In this document: positions 26,551 to 35,636 of the stretch, one piece after another
How the letters are laid out: every line of letters starts with the position of its first letter
How positions within the stretch are numbered: position 1 is the first letter of the stretch
The notes under the pieces: model-generated
Databases searched by the model: none
What the model was told of the DNA's origin: nothing
What the model saw: the letters and a program-made list of their open reading frames with translations, nothing else
From: JARRKC01 sp963723965
Lineage (GTDB): Bacteria > Acidobacteriota > UBA6911 > RPQK01 > JAPXNP01
DNA: 64,000 nucleotides
Assembly (NCBI GenBank): GCA_963723965.1
Contig: CAVRSV010000008.1
Coordinates: 62,001 to 126,000, forward strand
Direction: 5' to 3'
Translations under genes and position numbers: made by a program

Positions 26551-26713
26551 TACCAAGGAGATTTGAGATTTACGATTTGAGATTTGAGATTTGGTGCCGG
26601 TCCCGCGCAGTCTTCCCCCGTGTAGCGGCTCCCGATTCCCGTTTCCCGGCTCCCGTGTCCCCCTTTCCCCGAAATCGCAAATCTCAAATCGTAAATCTCA
26701 AATCTCCTTGGTA
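26551..26713. repeat. Long inverted repeat, 42-nt heptamer arms, heptamer array in loop
   Basis: Arms 26551-26592 and 26672-26713 are reverse complements at 41 of 42 positions, beginning TACCAAGGAG and continuing as GATTTGA/GATTTAC heptamers. The 79-bp loop holds a different array, NNTCCCG heptamers, at 26628-26662. The element lies in the divergent gap between the aldo/keto reductase and the antiporter, whose start is 16 bp away. Confidence 0.92.
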
Positions 26714-26728
26714 CGATGGGCCTCGCCC

Positions 26729-28891
26729 ATGGACATCATCTTCGCACTCAGTCTCCTGCTCGCGGCCGGATTCGGAACGGCCCGGCTCGTCCGGTTGGTA
26801 CGTCTGCCGGCCGTCACCGGGTACATTCTGGCAGGTTTGATCCTGGGGCCGAGCGGGCTGGGTGTCATCGGGCCGGAGATCGCGGAGAGCCGCCTCGTCA
26901 TCTTCACCAACATCGCCATGATGCTCGTGGCCTTCGGCATCGGCGAGCGGTTCGACCTGCAGCAATTGCGGCGCTCGAAGCGGGCTCTCGTGCGCGTCAG
27001 TCTGGGCGAGTCGGGACTGACTTTCCTGCTGGTCCTGGCGGGCGTCACGGTTTCGGCCTGGCTGCTCGGTTCGGGAGGCGCCGCCACCGACTGGGGCTGG
27101 ACGCTCTCGCTGGGACTTGTGGCGGCGTCCATAGCCGTGGCGACGGCGCCGGCTTCGACGGTCGCCGTTTTGCGTGAAATCGAGGCCTCGGGACCCATTT
27201 CGCGCCTGCTGCTCTCCAGCGTCGTGGTCAACAACGCTCTGGCGGTGACACTGTTCGGCATCGCCCTGACGGCCTCCGGCGTGCTGCTGGAGACGGGTTC
27301 GGGGAATCCCTGGCTGCATGCTCTGGTTCCGCTCGCCAAGACCGTCAGTTCACTCCTTCTGGGGATTCTCGTCGGCTTTCTGACCGACCTCGTGGTGCAC
27401 CGCCTGAGTCGGCGTGATGACGTGCTCGTGGTGGCGCTGGCGGCCGTGTTCTTCAGCGGAGGCCTGGCCAGTCACCTGGGTCTCTCCTCTCTGCTGGCCG
27501 CCGTCGCCGCCGGATTTGCCGTCGTGAACCGCGACCGCCGCGATGTCCGTGCTTTTCGCGCCCTGAACGATTTCGAGCCCCCCGTCTACGGCATTTTCTT
27601 CGCTTTGGCGGGCGCCCAGCTCCATCTGGGCGAAATGGCCTCCGCCAGCATCCTGGCCGCGATCTACATCCTGGCCCGGGCCGCGGGGAAATTCGTGGGC
27701 GCGAGTTGGGGAGGAAGAGCGGCCGGGCTGGATGCTGCCCGGGCCAACTCCATCGGTCTCGGATTGCTCCCCCAGGCCGGGTTGGCCATCGCCCTGGCCT
27801 ATCTGATTCGGCAGGACCCCAGCATGGACCCGATCCGCTCGGTTCTGCTCAACATCATCATCGCCAGCGTCGTCTTCAACGAGCTGGTCGGTCCACCCCT
27901 GGTCGGCCTGATGGCGTCCCGAGCCGGCGAAGTCCCGGTCAAATCACCTCCGGAAAAGGAGACGTCGACCACCGTCGTGACCGCCTCCGACGTCGGATCC
28001 TGGGACGGACCGTCCCTCGACCCCCCGTCCCACCCGGACGGCTACGTCCTGTTCGGCCTGTCCCACCCCGGACGGGCCGCGGCCATGACGCGGCTGGCGA
28101 CGCTGCTGAGCCATCAGTACCGATCCCTCCCACTGGCCGTTCGGGTGGTCGTGGGCGAGCACCAGCACGACTTCTGGCACGCCGACGCCGACCCGGAAAC
28201 GCGGAATCTCTTCCAGTTGGCGCGCAGAGAGGCGGAGGCGCTGGGTTACCCTCTGAAGACTTACTCCGAGTATGCCGAGGAGACCGCGGAAGGGATCCTG
28301 CGGGCCGCCGAGGCGGTGCAGGCGCAGACCATCATTCTGGGGCATCCCCTGGCCCGGCGGGCGCCGGAGTTCGCTCGCATCGTCGATTCAGTGGCCCGCG
28401 ATTCCCTGTGCCCGGTGGTGGTGGCCAAACTCACCGAGCGGGTTCGCCTGAAGCGCATTCTGGTTCCGCTCAGCGACATGACCGAACTCCCCATCGTCCT
28501 GCCCGTGGTCTCGGCGCTCAGCATCGTGCCCGGGAATCAGATCACCTTCCTGCGGCTGATGCCCCGCGAAACGGCCCCGCCGGAGCTGGAATCCCGCGCC
28601 GAACACGTGCGGAAGGCCCTGGCGGGCCGGCTCGTACGGTCCGACTGCCAGGCGATCGGGACGGACTCGCGGGTGCACACCATCATCGAGAATGCAGACA
28701 GCTGCGATGTGGTGGTCATGAGCGCCACCGACCAGCGGGGGTTGCGCCGGGTCTTCTTCGGCTCGCTGGCCGAGGATGTGGCGGTGCGTATCGACCGTCC
28801 CATGCTGCTCGTGCGCGGCGGCATAGAACTCCGCCATCTGACGAACGATTACGATCCGGGAAGTGAGGAAACCGAACTGGCGGGGACTTGA
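26729..28891 (+). CDS. CPA2-family cation:proton antiporter with C-terminal universal-stress-like domains
   Basis: 720 residues from the ATG at 26729 (MDIIFALSLLLAAGF); upstream in-frame codons fall in the inverted repeat. About 12 membrane helices occupy residues 1-395, with LPAVTGYILAGLILGPSGLG typical of KefB/NapA-type exchangers. The cytoplasmic C-terminus (about 430-720) has two alpha/beta universal-stress-like halves, the second containing LKRILVPLSDMTELPIVLPV and SCDVVVMSATDQRG. Function is probably Na+/H+ or K+/H+ exchange regulated by the stress domain through nucleotide binding; the ion is not determinable. The arrangement is known in this family. Confidence 0.9.
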   Translation: MDIIFALSLLLAAGFGTARLVRLVRLPAVTGYILAGLILGPSGLGVIGPEIAESRLVIFTNIAMMLVAFGIGERFDLQQLRRSKRALVRVSLGESGLTFLLVLAGVTVSAWLLGSGGAATDWGWTLSLGLVAASIAVATAPASTVAVLREIEASGPISRLLLSSVVVNNALAVTLFGIALTASGVLLETGSGNPWLHALVPLAKTVSSLLLGILVGFLTDLVVHRLSRRDDVLVVALAAVFFSGGLASHLGLSSLLAAVAAGFAVVNRDRRDVRAFRALNDFEPPVYGIFFALAGAQLHLGEMASASILAAIYILARAAGKFVGASWGGRAAGLDAARANSIGLGLLPQAGLAIALAYLIRQDPSMDPIRSVLLNIIIASVVFNELVGPPLVGLMASRAGEVPVKSPPEKETSTTVVTASDVGSWDGPSLDPPSHPDGYVLFGLSHPGRAAAMTRLATLLSHQYRSLPLAVRVVVGEHQHDFWHADADPETRNLFQLARREAEALGYPLKTYSEYAEETAEGILRAAEAVQAQTIILGHPLARRAPEFARIVDSVARDSLCPVVVAKLTERVRLKRILVPLSDMTELPIVLPVVSALSIVPGNQITFLRLMPRETAPPELESRAEHVRKALAGRLVRSDCQAIGTDSRVHTIIENADSCDVVVMSATDQRGLRRVFFGSLAEDVAVRIDRPMLLVRGGIELRHLTNDYDPGSEETELAGT

Positions 28892-28916
28892 GCCAGGACA
28901 ATCGAAGAGGAGGCAG

Positions 28917-30557
28917 ATGATGAGCGAAGAGAAGGGCGGCTGGAATCGGCGGGACTTCATCCTGGCGGGCTCCGTGGCGGGAGGACTGGCGGCGATGTCG
29001 GCCTGTTCCGTCAACCAGCCCGGGCAATCGGGCGAGTCGGTATCCGGGGCTCCGTTCGAACTGGAGGAGATGGACATTCAGGCGCTGCAGCAGGCGATGG
29101 AGGGCGGTCGTCTGAGCAGTGAGGAGATCACCCGCCTGTACCTGGACCGGATCGAAGCACTCGATCGCCAGGGTCCCACACTGCGCTGCATCATCGAGAC
29201 CAATCCGCAGGCCCTCGAGATCGCCCGGGCCCTCGACCAGGAGCGGCGCGAGAAGGGCAGCCGTGGACCCCTGCACGGGATTCCGGTGGTGCTCAAGGAC
29301 AACATCGACACGTCCGACCGGATGACCACCACGGCCGGCTCCTATGCACTGGAAGGGTCGATTCCCGCGCAGGATGCCTTCATGGCGGGCCGGCTTCGGC
29401 AGGCCGGAGCGGTTCTGCTCGCCAAGGCCAACCTGAGCGAATGGGCCAATTTCCGGTCGGAGCGGTCGTCGAGCGGATGGAGCGGCCGGGGCGGGCAGTG
29501 CCGCAATCCCTACTACCTCGACCGCAACCCGTGTGGATCGAGTTCGGGCTCGGCGGTGGCGACCTCGGCCAACCTCTGCGCCGCCGCGATCGGAACCGAG
29601 ACCAACGGGTCTATCGTCTGTCCCTCGAATGCCAACGGTGTCGTCGGCCTCAAGCCGACGGTCGGGCTGGTCAGCCGCAGCGGCATCATCCCCATCTCTC
29701 ACAGCCAGGACACGGCCGGTCCCATCACCCGGACGGTCGCCGACGCGGCCCTGATGCTCGGCCTGCTGACCGGTGTCGATCCGTCCGATCCCGCCACGGC
29801 CGAGTCGGCTGCACATGTCCTCCCGGACTATCGGACCGCTCTCGATCCCAAAGCGCTGGCAGGCGCCCGCATCGGCGTCGTGCGCAAGTTCTTCGGCTTC
29901 GACGACCGGGTGGATGCCCTGATGGAACAGGCTCTGGAGACGATGAAGCGCCTCGGCGCGGAGATCGTCGATCCGGCGGAGATTCCGACTTTCGGGAAGT
30001 ACGGTCGGCCGTCTTACGAGGTTCTTCTCTACGAGTTCAAGGCCGATCTCAACGCCTATCTCGCACGGCTCGGCGACCGGGCGCCGGTAAAGTCGCTGGA
30101 AGAGATCATTCGGTTCAACGAGGAGCATGCAGAGACGGAGATGCCCTTCTTCGGCCAGGAGATCTTCATCGAGTCTCAGGCGAAGGGCCCGTTGACGGAC
30201 CCGGAATACCTGTCGGCACTGGAGTCTGCCCGGAGCCTGGCGGGGCCGCAGGGGATCGACAAGATCATGGATGAGCAGCGGCTGGACGCGCTGGTCGCAC
30301 CGACCGGCGGCCCCGCCTGGACGACCGATCTGGTCAACGGCGATCACTTCTCGGGGGGCAGTTCGAGTCCGGCGGCGATCGCCGGGTATCCCAACATCAG
30401 TCTTCCCGCCGGCTTCATTCACGGCCTGCCCGTAGGAATTTCCTTCTTCGGAAGGGCCTGGAGCGAAGCGCGACTCATCGGGCTGGCCTACGCCTTCGAG
30501 CAGGAGTCGCACGTCCGCCGTCCTCCCCGGATGCTGGCCTCCATCGAAGGGGCCTGA
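28917..30557 (+). CDS. Tat-exported amidase (amidase signature family)
   Basis: 546 residues. Start ATG at 28917 (another ATG directly follows) with GAGGAGG upstream. A twin-arginine signal (NRRDFILAGS) and Cys 30 suggest export, perhaps as lipoprotein. The Ser-cisSer-Lys triad is complete: Lys 127 in VVLKDNID, cis-Ser 210 in GSSSGSAVA and nucleophile Ser 232 in GTETNGSIVCPS. The family hydrolyses amide bonds; exported members act on peptides or amidated substrates. Substrate is not readable. It ends only 10 bp from the convergent GH20 gene. Confidence 0.92.
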   Translation: MMSEEKGGWNRRDFILAGSVAGGLAAMSACSVNQPGQSGESVSGAPFELEEMDIQALQQAMEGGRLSSEEITRLYLDRIEALDRQGPTLRCIIETNPQALEIARALDQERREKGSRGPLHGIPVVLKDNIDTSDRMTTTAGSYALEGSIPAQDAFMAGRLRQAGAVLLAKANLSEWANFRSERSSSGWSGRGGQCRNPYYLDRNPCGSSSGSAVATSANLCAAAIGTETNGSIVCPSNANGVVGLKPTVGLVSRSGIIPISHSQDTAGPITRTVADAALMLGLLTGVDPSDPATAESAAHVLPDYRTALDPKALAGARIGVVRKFFGFDDRVDALMEQALETMKRLGAEIVDPAEIPTFGKYGRPSYEVLLYEFKADLNAYLARLGDRAPVKSLEEIIRFNEEHAETEMPFFGQEIFIESQAKGPLTDPEYLSALESARSLAGPQGIDKIMDEQRLDALVAPTGGPAWTTDLVNGDHFSGGSSSPAAIAGYPNISLPAGFIHGLPVGISFFGRAWSEARLIGLAYAFEQESHVRRPPRMLASIEGA

Positions 30558-30567
30558 AGCGGGCGAG

Positions 30568-33162
30568 TCAGGGAGGGGAAAGTTCGGCGGTGGCGGGTTC
30601 AATGACGCGGCTGCCGCGGCCCCGGCTGTCGAAGGTGCGCAGTTTGACGGGCCCACTGACGCGAACGGGTCCCAGGTACTCGGTGGAAGTCGCGTCGGGA
30701 AGGCTCCCGTCGAGTGTGTAACGGATCCTCAGGCCGGGGAAGGCCACGTTGGCTTTGAGCTGCCCCTCATCGATAACGGCTCCGGGAGGAGGAATCCGGT
30801 AGGCAAAGCCGCCCTGGAGATGGTCCAGTCGAGGCAGTTCACGCTGTCCGACGGTGTTGGCGAAACGGGCCCAGGCGGCGGCGCGCAGGGCGTCGCGCTG
30901 CTGCGAATCCGGCTCCGTGGTCCAGGCAGGAGCCTGGGCCCAGGCGCGTTCAGCGAGGCCGATGGCTTTGGGCAGCGCCATGTACTCCAGCAGAGCTTCG
31001 TTCTTGAGGTTCTCGCTCCACAGTTGGCCCTGAATCCCGAGCACGTTGGCGGCGCCGGCCGTCGTCAGCCGGACGGCGTTCCCGTAATCGCCGGGGTCGA
31101 TGGGATTGCCCATCAGGTCCGTCACCGCCGCCAGGTACAAATCCAGTGGCGGGACCTCCCAGGGGGATCGTGTGTCCACGAATCCGGCCCAGTCGGCCCC
31201 CACCTCTTCGGGGTCCTTCTCATAGGCGAGATCGAAGTAGAAATTCGAGGCGTTGCACAGGACGATCCGGTAGCCGGCGTTGGCCAGCCGATAGGCGGTC
31301 TGCTCGCCGCCCTGCCCCCAGATGGCACTCCAGGCGTAGGGGATGAAGCCCCGTCCGACGAAGGCGGGATTCGGCGTCTTCGTCGTTCCGTCGTGAGCCG
31401 TGACCAGGGCCACCTCTTCCCAGCCGGCCAGAGTCAGCCCCTGCGCCGACAGGATCTCGTTCATCCGATTCAAAAAGTAGCCGGTCAGCTGCTGGCGGCC
31501 CGAGATGCCGCGGGAGGTCGCCAGCTCGGAACAGATCGGGGATTTGTCCCAGACACCTTCGGGGACCTCGTCGCCGCCGATGTGGAACACCTCCAGGGGC
31601 ACTCCGGCCTCCACGTACATGGCGCGGACCTCGGTCACGACTTTCTGCATGAACTGGTAGGTCGATTCCTGGCAGACGTTGACCACGTTGTCATTCCAGC
31701 CCTGGACCGACCGATAGATCGACTGGTCTTCCGGGTCGTCGAGAAGATACTGGACTGCGGCGGCATGATCGCCCATGGCTTCGAGGTGGACCCGGCGGGC
31801 CTGCATGGACCTGATGGCGGCGCGCGCGTGTCCGGGTACTTCGACCTCCGGGATGACCCGGATGTGACGCCGGTGGGCGTAGTGCAGAATCTCGATGAAG
31901 TCCGCGCGCGTGAAGAAACCGGAGCCGGGCGAGACTGCCGCGTCCGGACTGGGTCCGGAGCCGAAGGATGGAAACAGATGATCCCGTTCGTCCAGCGTGA
32001 ACCCCCGATGTCCGCCGACCTCGGTGAGTTCGGGCAGCCCCGGAATCTCGAGCCGCCAGCCCTCGTCGTCGGTCAGGTGCAGGTGGAGGCGGTTCAGCTT
32101 GTAGAAGGACATGACATCCAGGAGCTTCTCCACCGAGGCCTTGTCGTGGAAGTTCCGGGCGACATCCAGGTGGAGGCCCCGATAGGGAAAGCGGGGTGCG
32201 TCATCGATCGTCACTTCGCGCAGCGGCAGAGACGACCCCGGCTTTTGATAGGCGCTCAGGGGCAACAGGGAGCGCAGTGACTGGATGCCGTACAGGACGC
32301 CCGCGGGTCCGCCTCCGGTGATTTCGACCCCGGCATCCGAAGCAGCGGACAGGTGGTAGGAATCCACCGGGGGTTCGGAATCGGTGTCGATGCGGAGGCT
32401 GATGCGACCGGCCGCAGTCCCGGCGATAGGATCCTCGACGACGGTGGGGGCGGTACCGAGCAGCTCCTTGAGTGCCTGGGCGAGGTAGTTGGCCTCGAAG
32501 TCGAGTCCCGGCTGGTAGTAGATCGGTGTCCGCGAGTCGAGGGTCAGGCTGCCCTGACCCTGCGAGATGGACCGGGGTGTCGGTAGCAGTTGGGGCACCT
32601 CATCGTCCTCCAGCAGAGGCAGGCGCTCGTTGCGGTGGAAGCGGATCGCGGCAGTGACGACCGGCAGGTGGTCGTCGGCGCCCCGCTCGGTCTGTTCGGG
32701 GCGCACGAACGGGGCGATCTGCAGATTGTCGATGGTCTGGGGAACTCCGTCGTCGGAGTAAACGACGAAGAAGCCGGCCGGTGCGCCGGAGACGTTGATG
32801 ATGGATCCGAGGGAATCGAAGGTCAGGGTCAATCGGGCATTCGGAGCCAGTCCGGGGAAGTGCGACACAGGGTCGAGCCGGTAGAAGTCGCCGTTGATTC
32901 TCTCGATCGAGAGACCGTCGGTGACGGATTCCGGAATGATTGTGCGCTCGAAATTGAAATAGATCGTCCAGCCGGTGGAGGGCAATTGCGCCGAGCTGTG
33001 ATTGATGACGCTGAGCTCGCTCTTGCAGCGATCGGGGTCCAAATTGGTCAGGACACCCCAGTGAAGTTCGAGATCCGACCCCGACGGGCGTCCGACACTG
33101 GTGACGCACCCGCTCGAAAACAGGGTCGCCGCGAGGAGACCGAGCCCGATCCAAGTCCGCAT
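30568..33162 (-). CDS. Beta-N-acetylhexosaminidase (GH20), lipoprotein
   Basis: 864 residues, close to chitobiase length. A lipobox (LFSSGC, Cys 19) suggests a lipoprotein. Domains in order: N-terminal chitobiase carbohydrate-binding-like domain (SDLELHWGVLTNLDPDRCKSE start), GH20b domain (around 190-310), catalytic TIM barrel (around 315-750) and C-terminal beta domain (AYRIPPPGAVIDEGQLKANV). The catalytic Asp-Glu pair is in HIGGDEVPEG near residue 530, and RGLHLDVARNFHDK and LHLHLTDDEGWRLEI are the usual GH20 blocks. It removes terminal GlcNAc or GalNAc from chitooligosaccharides or glycans. Confidence 0.95.
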   Translation of the reverse strand: MRTWIGLGLLAATLFSSGCVTSVGRPSGSDLELHWGVLTNLDPDRCKSELSVINHSSAQLPSTGWTIYFNFERTIIPESVTDGLSIERINGDFYRLDPVSHFPGLAPNARLTLTFDSLGSIINVSGAPAGFFVVYSDDGVPQTIDNLQIAPFVRPEQTERGADDHLPVVTAAIRFHRNERLPLLEDDEVPQLLPTPRSISQGQGSLTLDSRTPIYYQPGLDFEANYLAQALKELLGTAPTVVEDPIAGTAAGRISLRIDTDSEPPVDSYHLSAASDAGVEITGGGPAGVLYGIQSLRSLLPLSAYQKPGSSLPLREVTIDDAPRFPYRGLHLDVARNFHDKASVEKLLDVMSFYKLNRLHLHLTDDEGWRLEIPGLPELTEVGGHRGFTLDERDHLFPSFGSGPSPDAAVSPGSGFFTRADFIEILHYAHRRHIRVIPEVEVPGHARAAIRSMQARRVHLEAMGDHAAAVQYLLDDPEDQSIYRSVQGWNDNVVNVCQESTYQFMQKVVTEVRAMYVEAGVPLEVFHIGGDEVPEGVWDKSPICSELATSRGISGRQQLTGYFLNRMNEILSAQGLTLAGWEEVALVTAHDGTTKTPNPAFVGRGFIPYAWSAIWGQGGEQTAYRLANAGYRIVLCNASNFYFDLAYEKDPEEVGADWAGFVDTRSPWEVPPLDLYLAAVTDLMGNPIDPGDYGNAVRLTTAGAANVLGIQGQLWSENLKNEALLEYMALPKAIGLAERAWAQAPAWTTEPDSQQRDALRAAAWARFANTVGQRELPRLDHLQGGFAYRIPPPGAVIDEGQLKANVAFPGLRIRYTLDGSLPDATSTEYLGPVRVSGPVKLRTFDSRGRGSRVIEPATAELSPP

Positions 33163-33416
33163 CTTTTGTTTCCCCTTCCGCCCCTGTCCAGGGGGCGTGC
33201 GTTCGACAGGCGGTGGCTGCCGCCCGAGCCGGGATCGACCCCTTTCGCCGCGCCAACGCCGTCAGGAGACATGCTAGAGTCTCGGACAGAGAAGGGCAAC
33301 CGCTGCACGGGCTCTCGGAAAAGGGCGGAGGCCCTGCTATCATCGGGCTGATTCCGACACACGGAGGATTTCCCGGGGCGGCAGCGGGCCGTCGCGGAGC
33401 ATAGAGGAGGGAACTT

Positions 33417-34088
33417 TTGAAAAAGGCATGGTCAATCATCGGAATGTCGATCTGTCTGTGGGGCATGCTGGCCGTCGCATGGGCCCAGTCTGCTCCGGTC
33501 CGGCTCTTCAACGGCAAGGACCTGGACGGCTGGGAAGTCTTCCTGCAGGATCCTGCAGTGACGCGGGACCAGGTCTGGAGCGTTCGGGACGGATTGCTCG
33601 TGGGACAGGGCGAGCCACTCGGGTTCCTTCACACCACCCGGACCTTCACGAGCTTTGAGCTGACCGTCGAATGGCGCTGGGAGCCCGGCAGCGAGCCCGG
33701 GAACAGCGGAGTCCTCATGCGCATCAACGGCGCTCCGACACCGATCCCCCGGGCCATCGAGGCGCAATTGAAGAGCGGCGACGCCGGCGACCTCTACGGA
33801 TTTCACGGCATGCAGATCGACGGCCCCGCCGATCGCACGACCCGCACCAAGGGGCACGAGCTCCTGGGTGATTTCGTGTCGGTCAAGAAGATCGAAGCCA
33901 ACGAAAACGAGCCCGGTCAATGGAATGTCTATCAGATCCGTCTGGCCGGTCCGAATCTGAGTGTCCGGGTCAACGGAAAGCTGGTCAACGAGGCCTCGGG
34001 ATGCGACGTCCTGGCGGGCACCATCGGATTGCAGTCCGAAGGGGGCCGGATCCAGTTTCGGAAGGTCGAGCTGAGGTCCCTGGATTAA
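33417..34088 (+). CDS. Secreted DUF1080 (3-keto-disaccharide hydrolase-like) protein
   Basis: 223 residues. The start is a TTG at 33417 preceded by GAGGAGGGA at optimal spacing; the next ATG is nine codons later and would cut the signal peptide (MKKAWSIIGMSICLWGMLAVAWAQ). The body shows DUF1080 features: VRLFNGKDLDGWEVF, EWRWEPGSEPGNSGVLMRI, EAQLKSGDAGDLYGF and a final LQSEGGRIQFRKVELR, a concanavalin-like beta sandwich. Some members hydrolyse 3-keto-glycosides. The likely function is extracellular sugar modification, fitting the window's other sugar genes, but the substrate is unknown. Confidence 0.9.
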   Translation: MKKAWSIIGMSICLWGMLAVAWAQSAPVRLFNGKDLDGWEVFLQDPAVTRDQVWSVRDGLLVGQGEPLGFLHTTRTFTSFELTVEWRWEPGSEPGNSGVLMRINGAPTPIPRAIEAQLKSGDAGDLYGFHGMQIDGPADRTTRTKGHELLGDFVSVKKIEANENEPGQWNVYQIRLAGPNLSVRVNGKLVNEASGCDVLAGTIGLQSEGGRIQFRKVELRSLD

Positions 34089-34112
34089 TCGGGACGAGAG
34101 GAGAGGAGCGCT

Positions 34113-34472
34113 ATGGTCAGGTTGGTCGAGCAGCCCACGATCGTGCAGGCGGTCGGCAATAAGCCGAAGCAGATCGAAGAATTCGTCGGCCGGGTGAATA
34201 CCCGGTGCGCTGAAGTCAGCATTGCCCGGATGAAGAGCCCCCCGGGCTGGCAGGAACCGGGCCAGATCCCGGAATTCGACGAGTACACCCTGGTTCTGGA
34301 CGGATGCCTCGTCGTGGAAACCCGGGAGCAGACAGTGGAGGTTCGTGCCGGTCAGGCCGTCATCGCCAGCGCGGGCGCGTGGGTGCGGTACGGCACGCCG
34401 GAGGGGGCGGAGTACGTGGCGGTCTGTCTGCCGGCGTTCTCTCCCGAGACGGTGCATCGCGACCGGCTATAA
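34113..34472 (+). CDS. Cupin-domain protein
   Basis: 119 residues, a single cupin beta barrel. The core segments are PEFDEYTLVLDGCLVVET and EVRAGQAVIASAGAWVRY, matching cupin motifs 1 and 2, but the usual HxH metal ligands are absent (FDEY instead), so metal binding is doubtful. It follows the DUF1080 gene by 24 bp with GAGGAG upstream. Small one-barrel cupins can bind sugars or act as isomerases; here no function can be assigned beyond the fold. Confidence 0.85.
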   Translation: MVRLVEQPTIVQAVGNKPKQIEEFVGRVNTRCAEVSIARMKSPPGWQEPGQIPEFDEYTLVLDGCLVVETREQTVEVRAGQAVIASAGAWVRYGTPEGAEYVAVCLPAFSPETVHRDRL

Positions 34473-34473
34473 T
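34468..34473 (+). promoter_or_regulatory. -10 box candidate (perfect TATAAT) before the phosphatase gene
   Basis: A perfect TATAAT overlaps the cupin stop codon 39 bp upstream of the start at 34512. No clear -35 is seen at the normal distance, so it may be fortuitous. Confidence 0.3.
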
Positions 34474-34511
34474 CGGCCGGAGCGCCCGGATGGAAACGGC
34501 TGCTGCGGACA

Positions 34512-35636
34512 ATGGAAATCAAACCCAACAAACCGCGTCTCCTGGTTGTCGACGACGAGCCCGCCAATCTGCAGAAGCTCCGGCGGACCTTCGTCTCCGA
34601 TTTCGTGGTCCGTGAGGCCGGCAGCGGCGAAGAAGCACTGCGCCATCTGCGGTCCGAACAGTACGCCGTCATCATCACCGATCAGAGGATGTCGGGGATC
34701 AGCGGGGTCGAGCTGCTGCGAGAGTCGCTGGCGCTCAGCCCCCAGGCGGTCCGCATCATCCTGACCGGGTACACCGAGGTGGACGACCTGATGGGAGCGA
34801 TCAATGAAGGTCAGGTCCACCGCTATATCGTCAAGCCATGGGACCCCTTTTCGCTGCGCCGTACGGTCCTGCAGGATCTGGAACTGCAGCAGTTGCGCGA
34901 GGAGAACCGCTCCCTGACCGAGCAGCTGCGCATCGCCGCCCAGGTTCAGTCCCAGCTGTTCCCGAGACGAAGGCCTCTGGTTCCGAAGCTGGAGTACGCA
35001 GGCCTGTGCCGGCTCGCCCGGTCGGTCGGGGGCGACTACTACGACTTTCTCGAACTCCAGCCCGGCAGACTCTGGATGGCGGTCGGCGACATTGCTGGAA
35101 AGGGCATGTCGGCCGCGCTGCTGATGGCCAACCTGCAGGGCCTTCTGCGGAGCCACGCGCCCCTGTACGCCGACGAACTCGATCGGCTGCTGGCTTCGCT
35201 CAACGAGCAGATGTGCGAGACCAGCGACGGAAGCCAGTTCGCTTCGCTGTTCTATGCCCGCTTCGACAGCGTCATGAAGACACTGCGCTATGTCAACGCG
35301 GGACATCCACCGCCGTTGCTGCTCCGGGGTGGGACCGTCGAGTGGATGGGCGCGACGGGGCCGCCTGTCGGCCTTTTCGAGGAGGCCGCTTTCGAGGTCC
35401 GCGAGCTCCCCATGCGGACCGGCGATCTGCTGGTCGTCTACACCGACGGCATTACCGAAGCCGAGGGCCCGGACGGCGAGATGTTCGGTGACGGGCGCCT
35501 GGAAGAGCTGGTCGGCCGTCACTGTGATCTGCCCGTCAAAGCCCTGGTCGACACGATTCTCGAATCGGCCGCCCTGTTCTCAGGCGGCGCCGTTCAGCAG
35601 GACGACCAGGCCCTGGTCGTGGCGCGAGTACTCTGA
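34512..35636 (+). CDS. Response regulator fused to PP2C/SpoIIE-type serine phosphatase
   Basis: 374 residues. The receiver domain (8-125) has acidic pocket Asp 14/Asp 15, phospho-acceptor Asp 57 (IITDQRMSG), Thr 85 and Lys 108 (IVKPWDP). A short coiled linker (LEELQQLREENRSL-type) leads to a SpoIIE-like PPM phosphatase domain (about 160-374) with GGDYYDF, VGDIAGKGMSAALLMA and YTDGITEAEGPDG, which carry its metal aspartates. Such RsbU/RssB-like proteins dephosphorylate anti-sigma-factor antagonists under two-component control. No cognate kinase or antagonist lies nearby. Its stop overlaps the next start (TGATG). Confidence 0.94.
   Translation: MEIKPNKPRLLVVDDEPANLQKLRRTFVSDFVVREAGSGEEALRHLRSEQYAVIITDQRMSGISGVELLRESLALSPQAVRIILTGYTEVDDLMGAINEGQVHRYIVKPWDPFSLRRTVLQDLELQQLREENRSLTEQLRIAAQVQSQLFPRRRPLVPKLEYAGLCRLARSVGGDYYDFLELQPGRLWMAVGDIAGKGMSAALLMANLQGLLRSHAPLYADELDRLLASLNEQMCETSDGSQFASLFYARFDSVMKTLRYVNAGHPPPLLLRGGTVEWMGATGPPVGLFEEAAFEVRELPMRTGDLLVVYTDGITEAEGPDGEMFGDGRLEELVGRHCDLPVKALVDTILESAALFSGGAVQQDDQALVVARVL

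Noticed and set aside
21835..26713. Insertion sequence bounded by the inverted repeats
   Set aside because: No transposase lies between the repeats, and no target-site duplications were found.
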